A DNA stretch of 64,000 nt. Origin: Microvirga sp. 3-52 (GTDB lineage Bacteria; Pseudomonadota; Alphaproteobacteria; Rhizobiales; Beijerinckiaceae). Positions 9,538-17,438 of the stretch are shown in pieces. Numbering within the stretch: position 1 is the first letter of the stretch; every line of letters starts with the position of its first letter. The notes under the pieces were generated by a model that was not told where the DNA came from, searched no databases, and worked only from the letters and a program-made list of their open reading frames with translations. Where the stretch lies: positions 299,018 to 363,017 of the forward strand of contig NZ_JAHAMK010000001.1 of assembly GCF_018383585.1 (NCBI RefSeq). Direction: 5' to 3'. Both the position numbers and the translations under genes were made by a program.

Positions 9538-10362
9538 ATGGCCAATTTTCATATTGTTGCCGGCGCAGGCGAGGCTCCGGCACATCCGGTTGTCAGAAAG
9601 ATCACACCCGCCGACTTGAAAGAAGCCCTGGCGAAGGGATTTGATGATTTCTGGGCCATGCCGTCACACTTGGTTTTCCTTGGTCTGATCTATCCTGTCG
9701 TCGGCGTTTGCCTTGCCGCGCTTACCTTCAGCAACAACGCACTGCCGCTCCTCTATCCACTGGCCTCAGGCTTCGCGCTGATCGGCCCGTTCGCAGGCAT
9801 CGGCCTTTATGAGATCAGCCGCAGGCGGGAACTTGGCTTGTCGACATCGTGGCAGGACGCGTTCAACGTACTGAAGTCCCCTTCGATCCCGTCGATCATC
9901 GCACTCGGCGTTCTGCTGCTGGTGATCTTCCTGACCTGGCTGACGACGGCTCGTCTTCTTTATCAATCGATCTTTGGCTATGCGGTGCCCACGTCCTATG
10001 CGGACCTCGTCAATCAGGTTCTCACGACGTCGGAGGGCATGCGATTGATCGTATTGGGCAACATTCTCGGCTTCATCTTCGCCGTAGCTGTCCTGAGCAT
10101 CAGCGTGATTTCGTTCCCGCTTCTTCTCGACCGTGACGTCGGCGCGGCCGTTGCCGTTTATACTTCGATCAAGGCAGTCGCGATGAACCCGCTCACCATG
10201 GCGCTCTGGGGCCTCATCGTTGCGGCGGCGCTCCTCGTCGGATCCATCCCGCTCTTCGTCGGACTTGCCATCGTGATGCCGGTGCTCGGCCATGCAACCT
10301 GGCATCTCTACCGCCGGGTCGTGGAGCCTCCGCATCCTGACGAGGCTCATTCTGCGAGGTAG
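9538..10362 (+). CDS. DUF2189 domain integral membrane protein
   Basis: 274 residues with about six predicted TM helices, in the DUF2189 family arrangement: KITPADLKEALAKGFDDFWA, then LIGPFAGIGLYEISRRRELG, and a late SFPLLLDRDVGAAVAVYTSI segment. The family is common next to respiratory oxidase genes in Alpha- and Betaproteobacteria, but its biochemical role is not established. A good ribosome site (GGAGGAG) precedes the ATG at 9538. It ends 58 bp from the convergent oxidase operon and appears to share a terminator with it. Confidence 0.85.
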   Translation: MANFHIVAGAGEAPAHPVVRKITPADLKEALAKGFDDFWAMPSHLVFLGLIYPVVGVCLAALTFSNNALPLLYPLASGFALIGPFAGIGLYEISRRRELGLSTSWQDAFNVLKSPSIPSIIALGVLLLVIFLTWLTTARLLYQSIFGYAVPTSYADLVNQVLTTSEGMRLIVLGNILGFIFAVAVLSISVISFPLLLDRDVGAAVAVYTSIKAVAMNPLTMALWGLIVAAALLVGSIPLFVGLAIVMPVLGHATWHLYRRVVEPPHPDEAHSAR

Positions 10363-10386
10363 CTGAAGTTCTGGAGAGAAATCTGG

Positions 10387-10411
10387 AGGCGGTCCGTCCA
10401 TCGGGCCGCCT
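10387..10411. terminator. Bidirectional terminator between DUF2189 gene and cox operon
   Basis: A 9-bp stem, AGGCGGTCC with GGGCCGCCT (one T-G pair), has a 7-nt loop. It is placed exactly between two convergent stops (10362 and 10421). There is no strong T-run on either side, so termination could be moderate. Confidence 0.55.
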
Positions 10412-10420
10412 TCATGCTGT

Positions 10421-10762
10421 TCAGGAGCCGGGTCCGAAGAACACGACCCTGGACAGAAGCGTGTAATCCGCTTCGAGCACCATGATCGCCACGAACACCA
10501 GAACGGCGCTCATCGGTATCAGGATGGCGTAGACCAGCGAGAGGCGCTCCCAGGCCATGTGCATGAAGACGGCGATGATGAGACCTGCCTTCAGCAGCAT
10601 GAACAGGATGATGAGGGAGTATCTGAGCAGGCCCTGAAGCTGGAAAAAGTCGACGAAGTAGGAGCAGGCGCTCAGAATGAACAGCCACGCCCAGACCACC
10701 AGATAAAGCTTGATCGGGTGGTGCTGTCCCTGTGCGTGTGCCGATGCCTGTGCCTGTGCCAT
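10421..10762 (-). CDS. Cytochrome c oxidase subunit IV family protein
   Basis: 113 residues with three TM helices (about 20-40, 47-68 and 80-102) and the family core LLKAGLIIAVFMHM followed by Trp-Glu. This is the last gene of the oxidase operon, 10 nt after the second subunit III gene. Bacterial subunit IV proteins of this family are small, non-catalytic stabilising subunits of heme-copper oxidases. The N-terminus is Gln/Ala/His-rich (AQAQASAHAQGQHH). Confidence 0.9.
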   Translation of the reverse strand: MAQAQASAHAQGQHHPIKLYLVVWAWLFILSACSYFVDFFQLQGLLRYSLIILFMLLKAGLIIAVFMHMAWERLSLVYAILIPMSAVLVFVAIMVLEADYTLLSRVVFFGPGS

Positions 10763-10772
10763 GGCGTGCCTC

Positions 10773-11495
10773 TTACCAAAGGTAGAAGAATGCGAAGATG
10801 AAAACCCAGACCAGATCGACGAAGTGCCAGTAGAGACCCATGATCTCGACAGCCTCGTACCGTCCCTTCCGGCTGGTGAAATAGCCCCGCCTCTCGTGAT
10901 CGTAATCGCCCCGCCAGACTTTTCGTGCGATAATGAGAAGGAACAGCACGCCGAAGCTCACATGGGTGCCGTGGAAGCCGGTGATCATGAAGAATGACGA
11001 ACCGAACTGGGCCGCCCCCCACGGATTGGCCCAGGGGCGGGCCCCCTCGTGGATGAGTTTGGTCCATTCGAAGGCCTGCATGCCCACGAAGGTGGCGCCG
11101 AGGAGAGCCGTCACCAGCATCAGGACGGCGGTTTTCTTGCGATCACGGCGGTATCCGAAGTTCACGGCCATAGCCATGGTTCCGCTACTGCTGATCAGGA
11201 CGAAGGTCATGATCGCGATCAGAATCAGGGGAAGCGTGACGCCTCCGATGGTGAGGGCGAAAACTTCGCTCGGATTGGGCCACGGCACAGTCGTAGACAT
11301 GCGCGCGGTCATGTAGGAGATCAGAAAGCAGCTGAAGACGAAGGTGTCGCTGAGGAGGAAGATCCACATCATGGCCTTGCCCCAGGACACATTCCTGAAG
11401 GCCTGGCGATCCGAGGAGAAGTCGGCAGCGACGCTGCGCAGGCCCGAGGCCTCGTTATGGGTGGTTCTTAAATCCGTCAGAGCCTGTTCCGCCAT
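10773..11495 (-). CDS. Cytochrome c oxidase subunit III (CoxP-like)
   Basis: 240 residues, about five to six TM helices, with the subunit III hallmarks FFMITGFHGTHVSFGVLF and IMGLYWHFVDLVWVFIF near the C-terminus and MWIFLLSDTFVFSCFL at the N-terminus. It is a non-catalytic core subunit that helps sustain proton uptake and stabilises subunit I. It lies 14 nt after another subunit III-type gene. The order II-I-III-III matches the coxMNOP arrangement I recall from Bradyrhizobium, where CoxO and CoxP are both subunit III-like. Confidence 0.92.
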   Translation of the reverse strand: MAEQALTDLRTTHNEASGLRSVAADFSSDRQAFRNVSWGKAMMWIFLLSDTFVFSCFLISYMTARMSTTVPWPNPSEVFALTIGGVTLPLILIAIMTFVLISSSGTMAMAVNFGYRRDRKKTAVLMLVTALLGATFVGMQAFEWTKLIHEGARPWANPWGAAQFGSSFFMITGFHGTHVSFGVLFLLIIARKVWRGDYDHERRGYFTSRKGRYEAVEIMGLYWHFVDLVWVFIFAFFYLW

Positions 11496-11509
11496 ACGCA
11501 GGACTCCTC

Positions 11510-12208
11510 CTATGTCAGCAATTGCCGACAGATATCCACGAATTCACCCGCCCAGCCTGTCAGCACGCTGAGGAAGACGAGCCAGACGAGGAGCATGAAG
11601 TGCCAGTAAGTGGCGCAGAGCTCCACGGACAGGCGCAGGGGCTCCGCGGTCGTCTCGCGCCATGCCTTCTCGGTGGTCCTCCCCAGCGCCACCAACCCGC
11701 CGAGGAGATGAAGGCCGTGCATGCCGGTCAGGACGTAGAAGAAGGCGTTGGCCGGATTGGCAGCCAGAAGGTAGCCTTCGCCGGTCAGCTGCCGCCAGGC
11801 CAGGAGCTGGCCCGAGAGAAAGGCCAGGGCCGATATGCCTGCCGCGAGGAGGCCCAGCCTCAATTCGGGCATCGCTCCCCGACCGGCTGCGTTCTTTGCG
11901 CCATGCAGAGCAAGGCTGCTCAGAACGAGCATCGCCGTGTTGAGCCACAGAATCCGTGGCATCGGCACCATGCGCCAGTCGGGCAATTGCATGCGCATCG
12001 CGTAGGCACTGATGAAAAGCGCAAACAGGGAGCCGACCACTGCGAGAAAGATGCCGAGCCCGATCTTGGATGGAGGCGTGGCATTTGCTTCCACCAAGGC
12101 GCTCGCCGTTCCCTGTTCCAGCCAGGGCTTGGACGCCAGCCCCTGTCGCGAGAGCCACCAGGCGCCGATAACGGCCAGCACACTCAGGAACAGGAGGATG
12201 CTACCCAT
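11510..12208 (-). CDS. Second cytochrome c oxidase subunit III-like protein (CoxO-like)
   Basis: 232 residues, starting at the ATG 12206-12208, which overlaps the stop of subunit I by 8 nt (translational coupling). An open frame runs upstream inside the subunit I gene but has no conserved sequence. The first ~20 residues are hydrophobic (ILLFLSVLAVIGAWWLSRQG), giving an extra TM helix. The C-terminal half has the subunit III signature FYVLTGMHGLHLLGGLVALG and ELCATYWHFMLLVWLVFL. It is clearly diverged from the adjacent 240-residue paralogue, so the pair is old rather than a recent duplication. Confidence 0.9.
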   Translation of the reverse strand: MGSILLFLSVLAVIGAWWLSRQGLASKPWLEQGTASALVEANATPPSKIGLGIFLAVVGSLFALFISAYAMRMQLPDWRMVPMPRILWLNTAMLVLSSLALHGAKNAAGRGAMPELRLGLLAAGISALAFLSGQLLAWRQLTGEGYLLAANPANAFFYVLTGMHGLHLLGGLVALGRTTEKAWRETTAEPLRLSVELCATYWHFMLLVWLVFLSVLTGWAGEFVDICRQLLT

Positions 12209-13982
12209 GGGACGATCCTGGCACTGTTCGCGTGATCCCGGGCTGGTTTTGCGGCAGGAAATCCTGATCGGCTCCCGGAACGCTGTAATCGTAGGCCCAG
12301 CGATAGACGACCGGCAGGTCCTTGCCCCAGTTGCCGTGGGGCGGCGGTGTTTCCGGCGTCTGCCATTCCAGCGTGGTGGCCTGCCAAGGATTGCCGCCGG
12401 ACGGACGGCCATGACGCAGGCTCCAGAACAAATTGAAGACGAAGACCAGTTGCGTGGCGCCGACGATCAGGGCCACGATGGTGATGAACGCATTGAGCGT
12501 ATGGGCCGATGGCGGAACGAAGGACATGTCGGCGATGTCATGATACCGCCTTGGGATGCCCATCAGCCCCAGGTAATGCATGGGAAAGAAGATCGCATAG
12601 GCTCCGAGGAACGTGACCCAGAAATGGAGCTTGCCGAGCGTGTCGTTCAGCATGCGCCCGGTCACCTTCGGATACCAGTGATAGATTGCTCCGAAGATCA
12701 CGAGGATCGGGGCCACGCCCATGACCATATGGAAATGTGCGACCACGAACATGGTATCCGAGAGCGGCACGTCCACCACCACGTTGCCGAGGAACAGGCC
12801 CGTGAGACCGCCGTTCACGAAGGTCACGATGAACGCAAGTGCGAACAGCATGGGAACGGTAAGGTGGATGTTGCCGCGCCAGAGCGTCAGGATCCAGTTA
12901 TAGACCTTGATCGCCGTCGGAACGGCGATGATCAGCGTCGTCGTGGCGAAGAAGAACCCGAAATAGGGATTCATGCCGCTCACATACATGTGGTGCGCCC
13001 ACACCACGAAGCTCAGGGCGCCGATGGCGAGCAATGCCCAGACCATCATGCGATAGCCGAAGATGTTGCGTCGCGCATGGGTGCTGATCAGGTCCGAGAC
13101 GATGCCGAAGGCGGGCAGGGCGACGATGTAGACTTCCGGATGCCCGAAGAACCAGAAGAGGTGCTGGAAGAGGAGGGGGCTGCCGCCGTTGCGATCCAGC
13201 GGTTGGCCCATCTCGACGATGGCCGGCATGAAGAAGCTCGTGCCGAAGATCCTATCAAAGAGCATCATCACGGCGCCGACGAAGAGGGCAGGGAAGGCCA
13301 GCAAGGCCATGAAGCTCGCCGTGAAGATGCCCCAGACGGTGAGCGGCATGCGCATCAGCGTCATGCCGCGCGCGCGCGCCTGCAGCACCGTCACCACATA
13401 ATTAAGGCCACCCATGGTGAAGCCGATAATGAAGATCATCAGAGAGGCGAGCATCAGGACGATGCCCCAATCCTGTCCTCCCGGCGTGCCCGACAGAATA
13501 GCCTGGGGCGGATAGAGCGTCCATCCGGCGCCTGTAGGTCCTCCCGGTGCGAAGAAGCTTGCGACAAGAACCAGAACCGCGAGCAGATAGATCCAGAAGC
13601 TCAGCATGTTGATATAGGGAAAGACCATGTCGCGCGCGCCGACCATCAGCGGAATGAGGTAGTTGCCGAAACCTCCCAGGAACAGGGCGGTAAGCACATA
13701 GACGACCATCATCATGCCGTGCATGGTGATGAATTGATAATAGGCATTGGCATCGATGAAGGAGAAGACGCCCGGAAAGCCGAGCTGCAACCGCATCAGC
13801 CAGGACAGCACGAGAGCGATCAATCCTACCGACAGAGCGACGAAAGAATACTGGATCGCAATGATCTTCGCATCCTGACTGAAGACGTACTTCGTCACCC
13901 AGCTATGAGGATGGTAAAGCTCAACGTCTTCGACATCGGCCGGCGCAACGGCACCAGTCGGACCAAGTGGCACATCGACCAT
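12201..13982 (-). CDS. ctaD: Cytochrome c oxidase subunit I (CoxN-like)
   Basis: 593 residues with 12 or more TM helices. This catalytic subunit reduces O2 to water at the heme a3-CuB centre and pumps protons. Ligand motifs are present: FITMHGMMMVVYV (heme a His), WFFGHPEVYI (CuB His with the cross-linked Tyr), VWAHHMYVSG (two CuB His) and VVAHFHMVMG (heme a3 and heme a His). The GHPEVYI motif marks an A-type oxidase. The start at 13980-13982 follows GAGGAG by 9 nt. The longer frame into coxB is rejected because it runs antisense-like through the subunit II reading frame. Confidence 0.96.
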   Translation of the reverse strand: MVDVPLGPTGAVAPADVEDVELYHPHSWVTKYVFSQDAKIIAIQYSFVALSVGLIALVLSWLMRLQLGFPGVFSFIDANAYYQFITMHGMMMVVYVLTALFLGGFGNYLIPLMVGARDMVFPYINMLSFWIYLLAVLVLVASFFAPGGPTGAGWTLYPPQAILSGTPGGQDWGIVLMLASLMIFIIGFTMGGLNYVVTVLQARARGMTLMRMPLTVWGIFTASFMALLAFPALFVGAVMMLFDRIFGTSFFMPAIVEMGQPLDRNGGSPLLFQHLFWFFGHPEVYIVALPAFGIVSDLISTHARRNIFGYRMMVWALLAIGALSFVVWAHHMYVSGMNPYFGFFFATTTLIIAVPTAIKVYNWILTLWRGNIHLTVPMLFALAFIVTFVNGGLTGLFLGNVVVDVPLSDTMFVVAHFHMVMGVAPILVIFGAIYHWYPKVTGRMLNDTLGKLHFWVTFLGAYAIFFPMHYLGLMGIPRRYHDIADMSFVPPSAHTLNAFITIVALIVGATQLVFVFNLFWSLRHGRPSGGNPWQATTLEWQTPETPPPHGNWGKDLPVVYRWAYDYSVPGADQDFLPQNQPGITRTVPGSSHG

Positions 13983-14040
13983 CAGGCGGCTCTCCTCGGT
14001 AGTTTCCGTTTCCTCTCCGTCCAATGAGGCAAACGCCCCG

Positions 14041-14847
14041 TCAGTTGGCGGCGGGCGTGAGGCGCGCGAAGCTTCGCGCTGCCTGATCCTGCAGCCATGC
14101 CTGATAGTCACTTTGTTCCTGAACCACGAGCTTTCCGCGCATCTGTGAGTGACCGACGCCGCAGAGTTCCGCGCAGAGGATATCGAACGTTCCCGTCCGA
14201 GTCGGCGTGAACCAGATGTAGGAAACCTGGCCCGGTACCAGATCCATCTTGGCCCGCAGCTCCGGCACATAGAAATTGTGAAGGACATCGACAGAGCGCA
14301 GGAGCGCCTTGACGGGCTTTCCGATCGGAAGGTGCAGTTCGCCGCCTTCGATCACGACATCGTCCTGCGATTTCGGATCCTCCCGGTTGATGCCGAGGGG
14401 GTTGTCCGGATCGATCAGGTGCGCGCCCGAGGTGGCGAGTTGGCCATCAGCTCCGGGCAAGCGGAAACTCCATTGCCATTGCTGCCCAAAGATCTCGATG
14501 TCGGTTGCATCTTCCGGAACCGTGATGAACTGCCGCCAGACGAACAATCCGGGGGCCAGCATGGCTGCAACGCCGATGCCTGTGACAACCGTCAGCCACC
14601 ATTCGAGCCGCTTGTTCTCAGGCTCGTAGTGTGCCTGTCGGCCGGCCTGATGGCGGAACCGATAAACGCAATAGGCCATGAAGAGCACGACGGCGACGAA
14701 GACTGCTCCGGTGATCCAGAAGGTGATGATGATCGTGTTGTCGATGTAGCGCCAGTTCGAGGCAATCGGCGTCCACCACCAAGGGCTGACGAGGTGGAAC
14801 ACGACCGAGCCGACGGCCACCAGAACGAGTATGAGCGCTACAGCCAT
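14041..14847 (-). CDS. coxB: Cytochrome c oxidase subunit II (CoxM-like)
   Basis: 268 residues: two N-terminal TM helices (about 3-25 and 40-62) and a periplasmic cupredoxin domain. The complete CuA site is visible in CAELCGVGHSQM, with the upstream His in VLHNFYVPE, and the electron-entry aromatic run FGQQWQWSFR. There is no fused cytochrome c domain, so the enzyme is aa3-type with a separate cytochrome c donor. It is the first gene of the operon; 58 nt separate it from subunit I. A ~29-residue insertion (LPGADGQLATSGAHLIDPDNP onward) lies between the aromatic run and the CuA loop. Confidence 0.96.
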   Translation of the reverse strand: MAVALILVLVAVGSVVFHLVSPWWWTPIASNWRYIDNTIIITFWITGAVFVAVVLFMAYCVYRFRHQAGRQAHYEPENKRLEWWLTVVTGIGVAAMLAPGLFVWRQFITVPEDATDIEIFGQQWQWSFRLPGADGQLATSGAHLIDPDNPLGINREDPKSQDDVVIEGGELHLPIGKPVKALLRSVDVLHNFYVPELRAKMDLVPGQVSYIWFTPTRTGTFDILCAELCGVGHSQMRGKLVVQEQSDYQAWLQDQAARSFARLTPAAN

Positions 14848-15392
14848 TCCTCACCCATCTTGCCATGAGAGGCCTTGGACATGAAGCAGAAGGCAATAAC
14901 TCTTTTTACGCCATTACATTGTTTTTGGTCGGAAAACTCTACACGAGGATTCAACCATAACAAATCTATTGGCAATATTGGTTGCTCTACATCGGAGCAA
15001 CTTGGAATAAGCCATAAGCCGAACTGAAAAATTACACCCGGCGGAACGGTTGGTCAATCAGCCTTGGCTATCGGATATCTGAGAGACATACTTCAGCATC
15101 GTTCTTAGGGAGATGCCAATAAGAACTCATTTTCGCCACATTCTGCGAATCCGAGCAATCCGCAGTCGATCGGAATCCAGAATAGGGTAGATTGTGATCG
15201 GCTCGCTGGTGGCGGTACTCTTTAGGGGCTGGTTAACTTGCTTCTTCGACGGTCTCTATTGGAAGTATATTTTCCTCGCTGCTGCATGTGATCTTTCATC
15301 AACTATCAACCCAAATTCGAGCGGTCAGGGTTTTGTCGTTGGGGAAACTGTGGTTAGGTGCCTCTCGATAGACTGAACTCGTCTTCATCCGA
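14848..15392. other. AT-richer intergenic region, divergent promoters of cox and tamA
   Basis: 545 bp without a credible gene; a 60-codon frame at 15194-15376 has no family features. The region is visibly AT-richer than its surroundings. A perfect 7-bp inverted repeat, GTTGCTC/GAGCAAC with a 7-nt spacer, lies at 14981-15001 and could be an operator. I found no FNR/FixK-type TTGAT-N4-ATCAA box, which argues against simple oxygen control of this oxidase. Confidence 0.55.
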
Positions 15393-17438
15393 ATGCGCGA
15401 GCTGGACGAGGGCGGCTGTGACACAAGGGAATATTGGTCCGTTTTGACCAGAGGGATCGTGCCTCAATTGCGGTGGCTGAGTAACAAACGACGGATCGTA
15501 ATTCCCGTTCTAGTAGGCGTTCTGTTCAGTGGACTGCCGACCGCGCCTGCCGTCGCTCTGGATCTCTTCGGTTGGCTCCGTGGGGGTGGCGATGCGCCAC
15601 CGCCTCCGAGCCAGCAGGCCCTGCCTTACTCCCTCGATATTGTGGTAGGCGGCGACAACAGCGACCTGAAGCGGACCCTGAAGGACGCTTCGACCCTTCA
15701 AAGCCTGCAATCGGATCCGCCGCCCGATGCCGCGGCTCTTGCCAGCCGGGCCCAGGCCGATCTGCCCCGCCTGATCGATGCGCTCTGGGGCGCCGGGTAC
15801 TACAATGCCCGCATCACCATCAACGTCGCCGGCGTTCCGATGATGTTGCAGGCGCCCCGCACGGATGCCGCCACCCGGGCAGCCTCAGGCTATCTCGCTC
15901 GCGCGCTCGTGCCCGTTCAGATCATCGCAGACCCCGGTCCGCAGTTTGCCTTGAGAGATGTCGCGGTTCTCGATGCGAGGACCGGCCGGCCCTTCCCACC
16001 GGGCGAGCTTCCGCCGCGGGTCGTGCAGATCAAGCCGGGAGATCCGGCCCGCTCCGCCGACATCGTCGCCGCCGAGGCGCGCATCGTCGACCATTTCCGG
16101 TCCCAATCGCGCCCCTTCGCCAAGATCCGGCGGCAGGATCCTGTGGTAATCCATCCAGCGCAAGCGATGGATGTGAGCCTTGCCGTCGATCCGGGGCCGC
16201 GGGCGGGGATCGGAGCGGTTTCGATCCACGGGGCGGAGAATGTCGATCCGGCCGTGGTGCGCTCCTTCATCTATACGGAGCCAGGCGATCCCTATTCACC
16301 GGCGGAACTGGCCTCCATGCGCAAGTCGATCTCCCAGATCGAGGCTCTGGCGTCAGTGCGCATCCGTGAAGGCGAGGCCCTGGACGCCTATGGCAACCTG
16401 CCCCTTTTCGTGGAGCTGACCGAGCGTCCGCAGCGGGTCGTCGGAGCCTCGGTTCAGTATTCGACGACCGATGGACCGGCCGTACGGGCCTACTGGGCCC
16501 ATCGGAACCTGTTCGGCGGCGCCGAGCGGCTGAGGTTTGAGGGCAGCATCTTCTATCTCACCGAGGATGGCGGCCAGCCCGACCGGAACCAGGATTTCAC
16601 ATGGGACAACCTGGGAGGCCGATTCCGCGCGAGCTTCCTCAAGCCTGCTCTCTGGGGCACCCGCAACGATTGGCTGGTCGATGGCCTCGTCGAACGCGAC
16701 AGGACGGAAGGCTATACGAGCCGCCTCGTCAACGCGAGCACCGGCATCCGCCACCGCTTCAGCGAGACCTTCTCGATCCAGGGTGGAATTGAGTACGAGA
16801 AAGGGCAGACGACAGACGTTCTCGGGCAGATCGATTACACTCTCGTCGGCCTGCCGGTCTCCCTCAGCTACGACTCGACCGACAATCTCCTCAATCCCAC
16901 TGAGGGCATCCGGGTGCTCGCCTCCGTGGCTCCTTACCCGGAATTCCTCGGCTCATCCGTGCCGATGACCATCGCGAGGGGAACGGCCTCCGCGTATTAC
17001 TCCCTAGACGAGGAAGCCCGCTACATCCTGGCCGGCCGAATCGGCTTGGGTTCTATCGTCGGCGCGGATCTCGATGAGATCCCGGCCAATCGGCGCTTCT
17101 TCGCCGGCGGCGGCGGTTCGGTGCGCGGCTACCGCTACCGGACCCTCGGTCCGACCTTCCTCGGGGAGCCGATCGGTGGCCGGAGCCTGCTCGAAGCCTC
17201 GCTCGAGGCTCGCATCAAGATCACCAACACGATCGGCATCGTGCCCTTCGTCGACGCCGGAACGGCCTTCGAGTCGAGCTTCCCCGATTTCGACGAGGAC
17301 ATCCGCGTCGCGGCAGGCCTGGGCCTGCGCTACTACACGGCCATCGGCCCTATCCGCTTGGATGTCGCGATTCCGGTCAATCCGGGACCCGGCGATCCCT
17401 CTTACGCCATTTATGTCGGAATCGGGCAGGCCTTCTGA
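15393..17438 (+). CDS. tamA: Translocation and assembly module outer-membrane protein TamA
   Basis: 681 residues. An internal hydrophobic signal (RIVIPVLVGVLFSGLPTAPAVA) is preceded by ~33 residues, so a start downstream of 15393 (for example GTG 15459) is possible. The mature protein has N-terminal POTRA domains (about 60-330) and a 16-strand-type Omp85 barrel, with the conserved FFAGGGGSVRGYRYRTLG loop and a terminal aromatic (GIGQAF), the beta-barrel signal. TamA is the outer-membrane partner of TamB in exporting autotransporters and moving lipids. Its stop overlaps the tamB start (TGATG), so the two are translationally coupled. Confidence 0.93.
   Translation: MRELDEGGCDTREYWSVLTRGIVPQLRWLSNKRRIVIPVLVGVLFSGLPTAPAVALDLFGWLRGGGDAPPPPSQQALPYSLDIVVGGDNSDLKRTLKDASTLQSLQSDPPPDAAALASRAQADLPRLIDALWGAGYYNARITINVAGVPMMLQAPRTDAATRAASGYLARALVPVQIIADPGPQFALRDVAVLDARTGRPFPPGELPPRVVQIKPGDPARSADIVAAEARIVDHFRSQSRPFAKIRRQDPVVIHPAQAMDVSLAVDPGPRAGIGAVSIHGAENVDPAVVRSFIYTEPGDPYSPAELASMRKSISQIEALASVRIREGEALDAYGNLPLFVELTERPQRVVGASVQYSTTDGPAVRAYWAHRNLFGGAERLRFEGSIFYLTEDGGQPDRNQDFTWDNLGGRFRASFLKPALWGTRNDWLVDGLVERDRTEGYTSRLVNASTGIRHRFSETFSIQGGIEYEKGQTTDVLGQIDYTLVGLPVSLSYDSTDNLLNPTEGIRVLASVAPYPEFLGSSVPMTIARGTASAYYSLDEEARYILAGRIGLGSIVGADLDEIPANRRFFAGGGGSVRGYRYRTLGPTFLGEPIGGRSLLEASLEARIKITNTIGIVPFVDAGTAFESSFPDFDEDIRVAAGLGLRYYTAIGPIRLDVAIPVNPGPGDPSYAIYVGIGQAF

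Noticed and set aside
12012-14027. A 671-codon plus-strand frame, rich in His, Asp, Glu and Arg
   Set aside because: It is antisense to the clearly real ctaD/coxC genes. Such His/Asp/Glu-rich frames are the usual mirror of GC-rich membrane protein genes.
15194-15376. A 60-codon plus-strand frame upstream of tamA
   Set aside because: AT-rich region, no ribosome site and no family resemblance; it lies in the cox-tamA promoter region.
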